This document shows positions 1-14,256 of a DNA stretch of 64,000 bases, piece after piece. The translations under genes were made by a program, and so were the position numbers. Origin of the DNA: Babylonia areolata (lineage: Eukaryota > Mollusca > Gastropoda > Neogastropoda > Buccinidae). The notes beneath the pieces are model-generated. The model made no database searches. It saw nothing but the letters and a program-made list of their open reading frames with translations, and had not been told where the DNA came from. The DNA lies in the NCBI RefSeq assembly GCF_041734735.1, contig NC_134899.1, positions 3,152,149-3,216,148 of the forward strand, in the 5' to 3' direction. How positions within the stretch are numbered: the first letter of the stretch is position 1; the number at the start of each line of letters is the position of its first letter.

Positions 1-1569
1 TCAACACACCAGTCGATAAATCCTCACCCTCGTGGTAATGGGCAGAAAGACAAACCATGTTCAGAAAATAACCACACCTCAATTTCCACGGCAGTTATTA
101 ACAATAATGAAATCAATTTTTATCTGAAACAAACTGTGTCTGATCAGTAACCTGGAGAGAAAAAAACAAAAACTGGGTTGATTCGTATTCTTTAAAATGT
201 GGACGTTTCCAAAAGGCACTGACACAATACATTGATCATACAATTATGGGACACATTGTACACGACACCAATGGGAAGAAGTGGGCGGGTATCTCCAGGA
301 AAAAGGCAAAGGTGTCATGTGGCATCAGGTGTGGGATGAATGGATCGTAAATCAAACACATTCAAAAAGATTGTCTATCACCATAACTACACCCAATCAA
401 ACACGCATGCCTGCACAACATGTCCAAAAAAGGCCTGCTCAACAGCATGGCATCATGGGACAGCAGGTGTCTGCAGTGTGTCAACCTGTGTAGTGTTGGC
501 TTGAAAACAACACGTAAACGTCACAACCCTTGTCAGTTTTTGCACACATACACAATCCATCTGGACAACGCAGCTCTTTCTTTTCTTTCTCTTATGTTGC
601 TTGTATATAACCCAGTTGACCACATGAGGCCGTATCAGGGATATAAGACTTCATATCTGTTTGACTGTGAATGTATGGAGTGCGTGTGTGTGTGTGTTTG
701 TGTGTGTGTGTGTATTGTATGCATGAATGTGTGCATGCTCACTCATGTGTGGGGGGTGGAGGGGGGGGCGGCCTGCAAGGGTGGAGTGTGGTTGGAAAAT
801 GACCAGGACATGAAAGACAACTTCAAAAAGCACACCAAAACAGACCACATGCACACAAATACAGCCCCCCACCTTCAAATAGTACTTCACAGTCCTGAAG
901 AATTCTGCATTTGTTCAAATAATTCATGGAAAAATCTCACAAGCTAGAAACACAATAAATAAATACACAAACAAATAAATTTTAAAAGTAATCAGAAAGC
1001 TGACAATGAAGACAAAAATCTTTGGCTGGATGGTTGGGTTCAATTGAAATATTTAGGGTGACAATTAGCAAGACATTTTACATGCTGAGTTTCATGTCAT
1101 AAACATAAAAAAAACAAATTGGAAAAAAACACTTAAAAAGAACACAACAAACTACACACACAAGCAGACACACACAAAGTGAAAGTCATGTACATACCTA
1201 TAAAAAAAAAAAAATTTTAACCTAAAAAAACTGTTGATTGTTATGGCAATTTTACTGACAAAATCTGAAAAGCAACAAATAAAAAAGAACACTGATCACT
1301 CCTAGATTTGAACTCCGATTCAATCAAAAGTGGAGCTGCTACAACACTTGAAGCAAAATCATTTTTAACAGCAAAGTGATTACAACACATCTGAAAAAGC
1401 AGGAAAATATAAAACATAAGCAAAATGAATGTATGATTCTGACATTGTTTAATGCTGCGTCAGTACAAGTAAGCCGACGGAACCACCAGGAAGCTGAACA
1501 TCTCTCCATGTGGGTGTCCTTTCAAAAATACATCTGCTCAGAGCCAAATATCTTCCACAATATGGTCAG
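1..1569. other. No gene or clear element seen
   Basis: Only a GT run at 683-716 and AT-rich simple DNA. The open frames are short and cross the microsatellite. Confidence 0.5.
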
Positions 1570-2680
1570 CTGAAAGGTTGAAGGTCCCATTGCTTTTACA
1601 GCGATCAGGGCAGTGAATTCATATCCACTGTGTCTAGGGCTTGGCATTGGAAGGTGGGGCAGTGAATTCATATCCACTGTGTCTAGGGCTTGGCATGGGA
1701 AGGTGGGGCAGTGAATTCATATCCACTGTGTCTAGGTCTCGACACAGGAAGGTGGGACAGTGATTTCATATCCACTGTGTCTACAGCTTGGCATGGGGAG
1801 GTGGGGCAGTGAATTCATATCCACTGTGTCTAGGGCTTGGCATAGGAAGGTGGGGCAGTGAATTCATATCCACTGTGTCTAGGGCTTGGCATGGGGAGGT
1901 GGGGCACTGAATTCATAACCACTGTGTCTAAGGCTCGACACAGGAAGGTGGGGCACTGAATTCATATCCACTGTGTCTAGGGCTTGGCATGGAAGGTGGG
2001 GCACTGAATTCATATCCACTGTGTCTAGGGCTTGGCATGGGAGGTGGGGCACTGAATTCATATCCACTGTGTCTAGGGCTTGGCATGGGAGGTGGGGCAG
2101 TGAATTCATATCCACTGTGTCTAGGGCTTGGCATGGGGAGGTGGGGCAGTGAATTCATATCCACTGTGTCTAGGGCTTGGCATGGGGAGGTGGGGCAGTG
2201 AATTCATATCCACTGTGTCTAGGGCTTGGCATGGGAGGTGGGGCACTGAATTCATATCCACTGTGTCTAGGGCTTGGCATGGGAGGTGGGGCACTGAATT
2301 CATATCCACTGTGTCTGGGGCTTGGCATGGGAGGTGGGGCAGTGAATTCATATCCACTGTGTCTGGGGCTTGGCATGGGAGGTGGGGCACTGAATTCATA
2401 TCCACTGTGTCTAGGGCTTGGCATGGGAGGTGGGGCACTGAATTCATATCCACTGTGTCTAAGGCTCGACACAGGAAGGTGGGGCCCAGTCCTCTCCATC
2501 CCCCCTACAGATTTCAGGCAGCCATTCACACCTGGGTGGGGTGAGGAAAACGGAGTGAAGACCCTTTCCCCAGGACACACCACACCCGTGCTGAAACAGG
2601 GCCTTGAACCCTGATCACTGGAGAACACTGGGTCACAAGTCCAATGTCTAACCAGTTCTGCCCTGGTGCCTTCAGTGCAG
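1570..2680 (-). mobile_element. SINE family C whose body has expanded into a minisatellite
   Basis: On the minus strand the right end is a tRNA-like head: box A CTGGTTAGACATTGG and box B GGGTTCAAGGCCC (about 2665-2600). The unique body follows down to about 2485. Then the segment GAATTCATATCCACTGTGTC is repeated to about 1605. Unamplified copies at 16060-16310 and 51770-52080 contain this segment once. The open frames seen here are products of the 48-bp period, not genes. Confidence 0.6.
1605..2480. repeat. 48-49 bp minisatellite, about 18 units
   Basis: Unit core AATTCATATCCACTGTGTCT, followed by AGGGCTTGGCATGGGAGGTG. Spacing is 48 or 49 bp. A variant unit ending AGGCTCGACACAGGAAGG recurs at three places, including both sides of the array. 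Confidence 0.9.
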
Positions 2681-3460
2681 ACGGACAGGATATACAATAT
2701 AAAAGGGAAAAAAATGGACACAATACAAATACTGGAACTTTACAGGCTAGTCAAGCACCATGCATCAGTTCTGGCAAAAGTAATTCAACAGATAAAGAAA
2801 TGTATCAAAATACACAACCAACAATTTTTTTTGCTCCTATTTTACACAATGTACACAGAAAAAAAAAACCAAATCATATATTGTGTGGAAAAAAAAACGA
2901 CAACAAAAGTTTTAGACAAATCTCCCTTGGAGAATTTTTTTTTAATACACACCACACACAACTAAACAGCAAAGGATACATGAAGTGACCACCAGGTTAT
3001 GACATACATGTTGTTATCTGAAAACTTCCACATAGAAGCCAGCTGTGATCCTCTCTCCCTCGTGCTCTTCTCCCATCTGCAGCCACCGAAATTCAAACAG
3101 GAAAAAAGAAAACTAAAGAAATTCAACTTTTTTGTTTCTGCATTCTTCAAAGAAAAAAATCTCTCTCTCTCTCTCTTTTTACTACAACATGCCAACGCAC
3201 ATCATGGTCAAAAAAGATGATTTCAAAAAATATGACTTGCAGGATTTTATTTTCAAAAAGTCACAGATCAGACGGTGTTGGGTGGGGTTGCAAAATAAAT
3301 GCCAAATATGGCAAAGGCGCAAAAGCACATTCAGTGGCTGGGTGATGCCGATTTTGAGCAGTAAATTGATGGTAAAAAAAAAAAAAAAAAAAAAAAATGA
3401 AACCAAAAAGTATTTAAAAAAACCAACTCTGGAATGGATATTCTGGCCACTTGTAATTTT

Positions 3461-3950
3461 TTTTTTTGTTCATCAATACACTTGCAAGATTGATCTGTAA
3501 TTTACATGGTTTTGTTCATCAATACACTTGCAAGATTGATCTGTAATTTACATGGTTTTGTTCATCAATACACTTGCAAGATTGATCTGTAATTTACATG
3601 GTTTTGTTCATCAACACACTTGCAAGATTGATCTGTAATTTACATGGTTTTGTTCATCAATACACTTGCAAGATTGATCTGTAATTTACATGGTTTTGTT
3701 CATCAAAACACTTGCAAGATTGATCTGTAAAAAATAAACTGGTTTTGTTCAATACACTTGCAAGATTAATCTGTAATTTAACTGATTTTGTTTATCAATA
3801 CACCTGCAAGGCTGATCTGTAATTTAATGGCTTTGTTCATTAATACACTTGCAAAAGTAATCTGAAATTTAATGTGCATTGTTCATTGATCCATTTGCAA
3901 GAATAACCTGTAATTCAACTAACAATATTCATTTTGTGTATATGGGTTAA
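3461..3950. repeat. 46-bp minisatellite, about 10 units, decaying to the right
   Basis: Unit GTTCATCAATACACTTGCAA then GATTGATCTGTAATTTACAT. Starts at 3468, 3514 and 3560 give a 46-bp period. Units become diverged after 3720. Confidence 0.9.
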
Positions 3951-4339
3951 ATAAAATTTAATATTTCAAAACATACTGATCATCCAGCAAATGAGCCGAT
4001 CCTGAAATTGAGCTTGCTGAAAAAACAGAAGAAGAAAAAAACAAAGAAAATTAAAAAACTTTTTAAAATGTCACAGGGTAATGTCTGATCACTACCCTAC
4101 ATGACAGATATTACATCCCCAAAGAAGTGAAGAAGTTAAAACTCACCACTCTGCACCGTAAGGCAAAAAGGATGCACAACATGTTTCAGTGTACCATGGA
4201 CCACGGTCACACGTATGACCATCTCACACATTCTGCCTGCGTTACAACCTCACATCCTCTGTGCTTGCCACGCTCAGTGGCAACCAATCACAGCATCTGA
4301 CATATCTCTCAATCTGTCTCGGACATCTCCCAAAATATC

Positions 4340-4700
4340 GACAACCAAAAATAAAAGCAAAATTTCTATCCCCAAGATACTGCTAAAATCAAATCTCTAT
4401 TCCAGAAGACATGACAGGTTTCTATCTCCAAGAGATGTTACACAAATCAATTTTCCACCCCTCAAGAAGGTACTAAAAAGCCAAACATCAGTCCTGATGT
4501 TAGAAAACAACAAAAAACAAAAAATCAATTTTCTATCCAGAAGACGTCACAAAAATCACGAATTTAGGTATCCAAGATGTAACCCAAAAACTGCAATTCC
4601 ATCTCAAAGATGTCACAAAAACAAAACATTTTATCCAAAATTTCAAGAAACAAAACTTTCATCTAAATAATGTTGACAAAAAAATCGCACATTCTATCCC
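4340..4700. repeat. Degenerate tandem repeat
   Basis: Repeated phrases such as TCTATCCCCAAGATACTGC, TTTCTATCTCCAAGAGATGT and CCATCTCAAAGATGTCACAA at irregular spacing. An open frame here has no gene-like content. Confidence 0.4.
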
Positions 4701-4748
4701 TCGAAATGTGGTAAGAAACATTTCAATCCTCAATGTCCATGAGAATGG

Positions 4749-4897
4749 GATGATAGGATTGGTACCGTATGATTTTTCTCCAGATTGATGATAGGATTGG
4801 TAACATATGATTATTCTCCAAATTGATGATAGGATTGGTACCGTATGATTTTTCTCCAAATTGATGATAGAATTGGTAACATATGATTTTTCTCAAA
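4749..4897. repeat. 38-bp tandem repeat, 4 units
   Basis: GATGATAGGATTGGTACCGT alternates with GATGATAGGATTGGTAACAT, so the higher-order unit is two 38-mers. Confidence 0.85.
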
Positions 4898-4899
4898 AT

Positions 4900-6617
4900 T
4901 ATCAGTCAAGGTCTTCACCTACAACAATTCATAAAAATAATTACCAAATCAATAACTATGAATGTTACTGACATGATTAGTGCAAAAATATGACACATAT
5001 TTACTCATAACATGTTATTTTAAAAAAAAACAACACATGTACGTGTTGGATGTTTAGTGTGTTCAAGAATGTGGTCTGTACTTTGTTCGTCTTTGTACAT
5101 TTATGTGTATGTGTGTGTGTGCATGCAAGTGTGTGTGTGCACGCATACCAATGTAAATGAATGCTTGGATGAACTGATGAAGTTCAGTATGCAAGTTTGT
5201 GCATGACCTGTGATCTGCATGCTTCAAAACTTTCATGAACTCATGCCGCTTGAGCACACTTCAGGTATCATTGGAGGTACTTTTCTGCCTTTGTCCAAGT
5301 ATTGCTTGGGCATGGAATCCAAATTCTTCAAACTGGCTGTTCAACCTTGCAACAATCCAAAGGGGACAGAACACTTGATAAACTTCAGGTGACTTACTGA
5401 AGAAACTTGGGGCCACTTTGAACATTTACTAGCACTTTTTTTGTACCATGGCTAGTAAATTGTTTCACAAGCCAAGTATTTAAACAAACTATTCCAGTCT
5501 GTACAGTGCTTTAATTCTGACAGTGATAAAAAAATAATCATTGTAAACATTCGCAGGTGAGGCAAAATGCGACTGATATGCACAATGTCATTCTTTCAGT
5601 TTTTATATCATCTAAAAAATAAAATAAAAAAGTTACCTTTAGAACCTCCAACACAGAGAAGGTAGCACAAGCTGTAATCCTTGTAGTACTGAAAGTTTTA
5701 ACACATTAACTTTTTTTTTCTTTTTTTCTTTTTTTTATTGCCAGTTCATGTTGGACAATCAAAATTTCAGTGGATAAAAACCTGACTGGATTCAGGACAA
5801 ATAAATAAATCATTGAAAAAAGTCTCTAGATTTCCTGTCCTCTGATTAAAGGTTCTCTAAAGTTCTCAATGATTAAAATCACAACACAGAAACTGTACAA
5901 CACTCGGTGCAGTGTGCCAAAATACCTCCTTCACGCTTCAATTATATTCCAATCCACCATACAACATGTGTCCAGAGATGCACAACGAGCAAATTCAACT
6001 CAAAACAAGCTGCAACAGTCGACACTTTCACTGCGACCTCTGGCATCATAGAATCAAACCCGATCCTTTCACAGTGACTTTCCATCTGTTTCCGTTTCTT
6101 GGCACTTGCACCACTCTAACGCACTGGGTGGAAATCCAAAACTTGTACTTACTTCTTCTGAGTTACATGAGTAACCATTTTGCATGCCAGCAACTTCCTC
6201 CTACCAATATCCCTTCACTCCACTATCAGTGCTCTCTTATACAAAGAATTTTTTTTTTAAACAACAGACCTAAAAATGTCAAGTGGATAACGAACCCTCT
6301 GTCTGCCATCAGCTCTGTTATGAATGGCTGTGAGTTGCCTCCCATGTCTGAATCAACAATCTACACACACACAAATTTCCTGTGGTTTCTGTGTGAAAGA
6401 ACAACTCTTCACTTGTCAGCACACCTCTGCAGGAAGCAGAACCGATATGGATATCAATTATCATAAAAGAAACACATCTGTTCATACTTTGTTTAAAGCC
6501 CAGCTGACCACCACAAATGGACCATTTCAGGCTGCAAAACAACACAAGCCCTTTCACACACACGACACTGATGCAGCAAGTTTTCCAGGCAGAATACAGA
6601 TTGCACCTCATGGTGTG

Positions 6618-6658
<41 letters not shown>

Positions 6659-7022
6659 TACACCTTGCATGGAAAACAGTAGCTTCAAAGACCAAGCTAC
6701 ACTCAAACTGAGCAATTCTATGTGCCTAGAATAAGATCTTTCAAGAAGTGGGAAAAAAACTAGTCTGACACAACAGGCAGGTGCTACAGAGAAAGGCATA
6801 AAGTGAGTCATGGAAAACAACGAGAGAAAACGAGTCACAGACAGACAGAAACCAGACAAAGGAAGTTGAGACAACCAGATAAAAAAAACCCACAGTAATC
6901 TAGAAAGCAGGGGAAAAGAAAAAAAAGGAGCCATGATAGAGTGAACAAATGGTCAGAAAATTTATGTGCACCAGAAAAACAAAACAACAAAAAACTGACA
7001 GTGGGAGGAATTACATGTTGTA
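4900..7022. other. No gene seen
   Basis: AT-rich DNA with a pyrimidine run at 5710-5740 and a (GT)n at 6616-6657. Nothing else is supported. Confidence 0.5.
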
Positions 7023-7310
7023 TTTATTTCCATAAAACAAACACGACACAGGGGTGGAGGGACAAGTGGAGAGGGGAGGGGCTGACACGTCACAAGCTAG
7101 CATTTCTCATCAATACAATATTCATTCAGCAAGTCAGATCCAAAACTCCATTTACACACACACACATTACACAAAATAAAATAATATAAAAAAACAAAAA
7201 CAAGTGTGGTCGGCAGTTAGTAAAAGATGAAGCAGAGGGTATGGATGGGAATGGTGTGGAGAACAGCAGTCTGTCGACACCACCACCACTGACTGATATT
7301 GTCCTCCCCT
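7023..7310 (-). other. Probable 3' UTR of the membrane-protein gene
   Basis: Downstream of the TAG at 7311 there is no further coding signal. An AATAAA lies on the minus strand at 7028-7023 within GGAAATAAATACAAC. The cleavage site is not proven. Confidence 0.3.
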
Positions 7311-7467
7311 CTACTCTTCCTCCTTGTTCAGGTGCTCTGTCTCTGGGCTGTCGGGCTGTTTCTCTTTCTCGGCGGCAGGGGCAGAGGTCAGGTCGATGTA
7401 GACGCCCGCGTTGCTGGTGGACGACATCTGGATCTGGGTCTTCTTGTCGTAGTCTGCCATGCGCTTC
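7311..7467 (-). CDS. Membrane-protein gene exon 4 (cytoplasmic tail)
   Basis: From acceptor CCGTTGCAG to TAG at 7313-7311. It encodes KRMADYDKKTQIQMSSTSNA, then GVYIDLTSAPAAEKEK and an acidic end, LNKEEE. The base composition is GC-rich compared with the flanks, as expected for an exon. Confidence 0.85.
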
Positions 7468-10400
7468 CTGCAACGGCATATCCATTGGGTTGGATTGTAG
7501 TCAGTGTGTGTTGTAGTGTGTGTGTGTTGTGTTGTGTTGTGCTGTGTTGTAGTATGTGCGTTCTGTACTGCTGTGTGTTGTGTTGTGTTGTAGTGTAGTG
7601 TAGTGTAGTGTATGTGTTGCGCTGTGTTGTGTTGTGTTGCAGTGTAGTGTAGTGTATGTGTTGCGCTGTGTTGTGTTGTGTTGCAGTATGTGCGTTCTGT
7701 ACAGCTATGTGTTGTGCTGTGCAATGTTGTGATGTGTGTTGTAAAGTGAGTGTTGTGTTGTGTTAGTGTGTGTGTTGTTTTAGTGTGAGTTCTTGTGTTG
7801 CAGTGTGTGGTGTTCCATAAAATTTCAGACTGTGTGTTGTGTTGTATATTTCATTGTGAACGTTGTATTGCTTTTTGTCACATGTTCTTCACATGGGTGC
7901 GAATTACTGATTTTCAGAGAACTAAAAAGCTTGCAGCCACAATCCAAGGGCCTGCTTAACCAAAAATTGTCTTAATGCCAAAACAAAGTTAAGTAAAAAG
8001 GAAATGAAAACTTTTTATCCAAAACAGAACAAACAACAAAATAAAATCACCAAATCACCAATTTAGAAATCCATGAAATACAGAAATGCTCCCACGTCCA
8101 TATCTCCAGAAGAAGACAAAAGTCGTAAGAAGAAAAGGAGAAATGTGCAATGGTACTGAGAAAAAAAAAGAAAAAAAAAAAGAAAAAAGTTTCAAGCAGA
8201 CCAAGTTTCAAACTCACTTGCGTATTCTCAGGAAGACGAAGACCGCTACACCCAACACTATGGCGACCACAAGGATAACAATGACCACTGTCACCGTCAC
8301 TGAAACAATCAATAATAATAATCAATATAAAAATATGCATTACAATTTTTATCATCATAGCGCATACCCTGCAGATCTATGTGTTAATCAATGCTGCTGC
8401 TGCTGATGATGATGATGATGGTGATGATGTCAATGCTGATGATGATGATGATGGTGATGATGTCAATGCTGCTGATGATGATGATGGTGATGATGTCAAT
8501 GCTGCTGATGATGATGATGATGGCTGATGATGATGATGGTGATGATGTCAATGCTGCTGATGATGATGATGGTGATGATGTCAATGCTGCCGATGATGAT
8601 GATGGTGATGATGTCGAAGACAAAGATGATGATGTTGAAGACAATGATGATGATGTCGATGACAATGATGATGATATTGATGATGACAATGATGATGATG
8701 ATAATACGGATGATAATGATGATGATGATGATGACAATGATGATACTTATGTAGCGTATATCCACGATCTGAGGCCAAGCTCTGAGCACTCTACAGATAC
8801 ACAATCATTTGCACAACCGACTGTCCACCTGGTGCAATGAGTAAGATACAGGAATATAGAAAAACAAAAATACAAACTACATTATAACAAAAAACTACTA
8901 CAAAATAGTGTAACATTCACAACACACACACACCCCTCTCCTGCTGTGTTCCCTTCTCCCCCCTCACACCAATACATGCACACACCCCCCTCCTTCTGCT
9001 GTGTTCCCTTCTCCCCCCTCACACCAATACATGCACACACCCCTCTCCTGCTGTGTTCCCTTCTCCCCCCTCACACCAATACATGCACACACACCTCTCC
9101 TGCTGTGTTCCCTTCTCCCCCCTCACACCAATACATGCACACACACCCCTCTCCTCTGCTGTGTTCCCTTCTCCCCCCTCACACCAATACATGCACACAC
9201 CCCTCTCCTTCTGCTGTGTTCCCTTCTCCCCCCTCACACCAATACATGCACACACCCCTCTCCTGCTGTGTTCCCTTCTCCCCCCTCACACCAATACATG
9301 CACACACACCCTCTCCTGCTGTGTTCCCTTCTCCCCCCTCACACCAATACATGCACACACCCCTCTCCTGCTGTGTTCCCTTCTCCCCCCTCACACCAAT
9401 ACATGCACACACACCCCTCTCCTTCTGCTGTGTTCCCTTCTCCCCCCTCACACCAATACATGCACACACACCCTCTCCTTCTGCTGTGTTCCCTTCTCCC
9501 CCCTCACACCAATACATGCACACACACCCTCTCCTTCTGCTGTGTTCCCTTCTCCCCCCTCACACCAATACATGCACACACCCCTCTCCTGCTGTGTTCC
9601 CTTCTCCCCCCTCACACCAATACATGCACACACCCCTCCTTCTGCTGTGTTCCCTTCTCCCCCCTCACACCAATACATGCACACACCCCTCTCCTGCTGT
9701 GTTCCCTTCTCCCCCCTCACACCAATACATGCACACACCCCTCTCCTTCTGCTGTGTTCCCTTCTCCCCCCTCACACCAATACATGCACACACCCCTCTC
9801 CTTCTGCTGTGTTCCCTTCTCCCCCCTCACACCAATACATGCACACACCCCTCTCCTGCTGTGTTCCCTTCTCCCCCCTCACACCAATACATGCACACAC
9901 CCCTCTCCTGCTGTGTTCCCTTCTCCCCCCTCACACCAATACATGCACACACCCTTTCTCTGCTGTGTTCCCTTTCTCCCCCCCTCACACCAATACATGC
10001 ACACACCCCTCTCCTGCTGTGTTCCCTTCTCCCCCCTCACACCAATACATGCACCACACACCCCTCTCCTGCTTTGTGTTCCCTTCTCCCCCCTCACTCC
10101 TATACATGCACCACCTCTTCCTGCTGTGTCCCTTTCTCCCACTCACACCAATAAATGCAACACTATCCATCTCCATTCTGCTTCTGTGGTTCCTTCTCCC
10201 CCCTCACACCTATACATGCACACACCCCCTCTCTGCTGTGTTCCTTTCTTCCCCCCTCACACCAATACATTGCACCACACCACCACTCCTGCTGTGTTCC
10301 CTTCTCCACCCGTCCACCAAATACATGCACCCACTCACCCCCTCTCCTGCTGGTGTTTTCCCTTCTCCCCCCTCAACACCATATACATGCCTCACACCCT

Positions 10401-13400
10401 CTCCTGGCTGTGTTCCCTTCTCCCCCTCACACCAATACATGCACACACCCCCTCCTTCTGCTGTGTTCCCTTCTTCCCCCTCACACCCAATACATGCAAA
10501 CACAACCCTCTCCTGCTGTGTTCCCTTCTCCCCCTCACACCAATTACTTGCCACCACTCACCCCTCCTGCTGTGTTCCCTTCTCCCCCCCTCACACTATA
10601 CATGCACTACACAATCCTCTCCTCTGTGTTCCTTTTCTCCCCCTCACAACCATTACATGCACACACCCCTCTCTGCTGTGTTCCCTTCTCCCCCCTCACT
10701 CCAATACATGCACACACCCCTCTACTTCTGCTGTGTTCCCTTCTCCCCTCACAGATAGACATGCCACTATTTTCTTTCTTGTTTTTTTCTTCTCACTCAT
10801 TCATATTCCACATTGCTGTGTTTTTTTTCTGCAGATCAAAAAAAACTTTGCAGTGTTTTGCCTCAACCAAAGATGCCACACCAGAAGATGCTCCCTTGAC
10901 ACATACATGCACAACTCTTTTGCTGTGTTCCTTCGCAACACCATTAATGCATAACAATTCACTGTGTATGTTCCCTGCTTTCAGCCACAATAATGCACAC
11001 ACACTGGCTTTGTTTGTCACCTTTCGATCACAAACAGGCCACGAAGCCCTCTAGTGCTGGTCCCTAGTTCTCCTCATGACCCATTCATGACAAAGGTACA
11101 TGTGGTCCATTTGCACTAACCTTCTGAGCTAATCTGTTGGGCCAGCACACCAAAATGTCATGAATACCTTGGTCCTTCTCAACACTACGTGGTGCACAAA
11201 CTGCATGGCCTCTCACCTCAGCACCAACGTGGACCACAACGACTTGCTTGGCTGTGTTCCTCTCCCCTCTCCAACTGCACTACCACATACAGCACACAAG
11301 CACACTCTCCTGCCTGTGTCTCCCTTCTCCCCCCTCACACAATACATGCACACTACCCCTCTCCTGCTGTCTGTTCCTTCTCCCCCTCACACTAATACAT
11401 GCACACACAAAGGCCTGGCTGGAAAGGAGTAGGAGGGGGCCAGAAAGACGTAGTGTTAATGCCTACTGTTTGCACCACATGTTATAAATTCATAATCCTA
11501 TTTAGGACATCACAAACAATCTTTTCCTCTTTACCAGCCAAAATCTGAACATCCTGTCAGCAGGACAGACTAATCATGATAATAATTAGAGTAATATATC
11601 TAGCGCCCTTTCTCTCTAAGAGCTTTACATGAAAGAAAAACATTACAAGTTACATAAAACATTCATGACCACTCATTCTCAACCCCCCCCCCTCCGGCCC
11701 CCACCCCCTCCTCCCCCAATACACTCTCCCTTTCCCACTCTTCACACATCCAAAGTGTGCTGCCATGGGTACTGTTGAAGAACAAGGACAAAATCAATGA
11801 AATATAGAAAACTGTCAACCTGACTGCCATCTCAGGAGTCATTCCCAAACAGAGGTCTCTGCAGGGTTCACACTGGCCTTTATTCATCTTCTCATTAAAA
11901 ACCCATTATGACCAAAAATTTAAAGCTATTACATCATGCTCACACACAAACACACAATACATTATTCTGACATATACTAGTTAAAAAAAAAAAAAAGTCT
12001 TGTGAGCTCTAAAAAAAATCTTGTGAACTCTATCAGTATGTAATTTGTAAGTAGACATCTATAATACAAAAGGACACTTTCACCCCATGGCAGAAAACAC
12101 ACAATACATTATTTTGACATATACTAGTTAATAAAAAATATAAAAAAAAGTCTTGTGAGCTCTAAAAAAAATCTTGTGAACTCTATCAGTATGTAATTTG
12201 TAAGTAGATGTCTATAATACAAAAGGACACTTTCACCCCATGGCAGAAAACACACAATACATTATTTTGACATATACTAGTTAATAAAAAATATAAAAAA
12301 AAGTCTTGTGAGCTCTAAAAAAAATCTTGTGAACTCTATCAGTATGTAATTTGTAAGTAGACGTCTATAATACAAAAGGACACTTTCACCCCATGGCAGA
12401 AAACACACAATACATTATTTTGACATATACTAGTTAATAAAAAATAAAAAAAAAAGTCTTGTGAGCTCTAAAAAAAATCTTGTGAACTCTATCAGTATGT
12501 AATTTGTAAGTAGATGTCTATAATACAAAAGGACACTTTCACCCCATGGCAGAAAACACACAATACATTATTCTGACATATACTAGTTAAAAAAAAAAAA
12601 AAGTCTTGTGAGCTCTAAAAAAAATCTTGTGAACTCTATCAGTATGTAATTTGTAAGTAGACATCTATAATACAAAAGGACACTTTCACCCCATGGCAGA
12701 AAAACCCTGTCTGGTAAGGTTAAGTTGAACCAGTGACAACAGAATTCCCTATTTGGTAGGGTTAAGTCAAACCAGGAACAAACAATAGAATTCCCTGTCT
12801 GGTAAGGTTAAGTCAAACCAGGAACAAACAATAGAATTCCCTGTCTGGTAAGGTTAAGTCAAACCAGGAACAGACAACAGAATTCCCTGTCTGGTAAGGT
12901 TAAGTCAAACCAGGAACAAACAACAGAATTCCCTGTCTGCTGAAGTTAAGTCAAACCAGGAACAGACAACAGAATTCCCTGTCTGGTAAGGTTAAGTCAA
13001 ACCAGGAACAGACAACAGAATTCCCTGTCTGCTAAGGTTAAGTCAAACCAGGAACAAACAACAGAATTCCCTGTCTGCTAAGGTTAAGTCAAACCAGGAA
13101 CAGACAACAGAATTCCCTGTCTGCTAAGGTTAAGTCAAACCAGGAAAAAGCAACAACACAATGCCCCTAAACTGCTGTGTGTTTCCTGGAGGACAACAAA
13201 TCTGTGGTCTGCACGTTTAGCATCCTGGTGAGGATGACTCAGTCATCCCCAGTTACTAATCTACAATTTGCTGAGCACTCTCCTCTACAGCTAACACGTG
13301 CACAGTCTTTTTCCAAAGTAAGTTCATACTGCCCTTCAATAAACCTTCATCACTCTATGTCTTGCTTCCTGCCCTGAAACATGGATGGTTTGTATTTGAG

Positions 13401-14214
13401 GTCAACTCCAGGTCAGCCACAGAGCTATACTTGACCTCCTGCTCCACTTTCTCTTCTTTGCTGGCTGCATCTAGCTCTTTAACTCCCCCACCCTCCTTCC
13501 TCTCTACAAATCATCATTCTAACTTTCAGTCATGCCAAGCGAACAATCCGACAGGATTTTGCCACACCTAACACTCAATTTAACCTTGTCAGTGTCTTTT
13601 AAATGTAGCCGAGCGCTCAGCTCAGGCTTCAAAATACTGCTTCACACACAAGCTGTATAGCAGACGTCTTTTTCACATCTAAAAGCTGGTCTCCAACAGC
13701 TCACACAGAATGTGTGACGCCATTCCCAGTTTTGATGCAAAGCCCATTCTAAACCTATTCTCTAAGTTTCAGTTTCAGTAGCTCAAGGAGGTGTCACTGC
13801 GTTCGGACAAATCCATATACGCTACACCACATCTGCCAAGCAGATGCCTAACCAGAAGCGTAACCCAACGCGCTTAGTCAGGCCTTGAGGAAAAAAAAAA
13901 GGTGAATAAATGATAGATAAGCTTACACAAATAAATAAATAAATAATAACTATAATGTAAAAAAAAAAAAAAAAAAAAGAAGATAAATAAGCAAATAGAT
14001 GTAAAACATTTAGACACACATTCACATATACACCCACACATGCATAACAGTTATGCACCGAACATGCAGTTTCAGAGATATGGAAGCACAGTCAAATACA
14101 TATAAACGTACATGAGCTCCAACACACACACACACACCACACACATTATCCTGCACCTCCTCTACCCCCCTCCTCCACACACTCATTTCTAGTCTACGTA
14201 TCACAGCTTCCACG

Positions 14215-14256
<42 letters not shown>

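Noticed and set aside
1879-2721. Frames with GYEFSAPPPMPSPRHS-type repeats
   Set aside because: The 48-49 bp SINE-derived minisatellite. Frames change wherever the unit is 49 bp.
4215-4670. 151-codon plus-strand frame
   Set aside because: Made of a degenerate Ile/Lys/Ser-rich tandem repeat, with no splice sites or recognisable motif.
9001-10954. Open frames of 402, 585 and 633 codons, plus shorter minus-strand ones
   Set aside because: They run through the 52-56 bp minisatellite. All three frames are open because the unit lacks stops, and the translation is the same Cys/Pro/His phrase in rotated order.
12703-13150. Direct repeats with regular spacing, reminiscent of a CRISPR array
   Set aside because: The units are contiguous with no unique spacers and the genome is eukaryotic, so it is a minisatellite.
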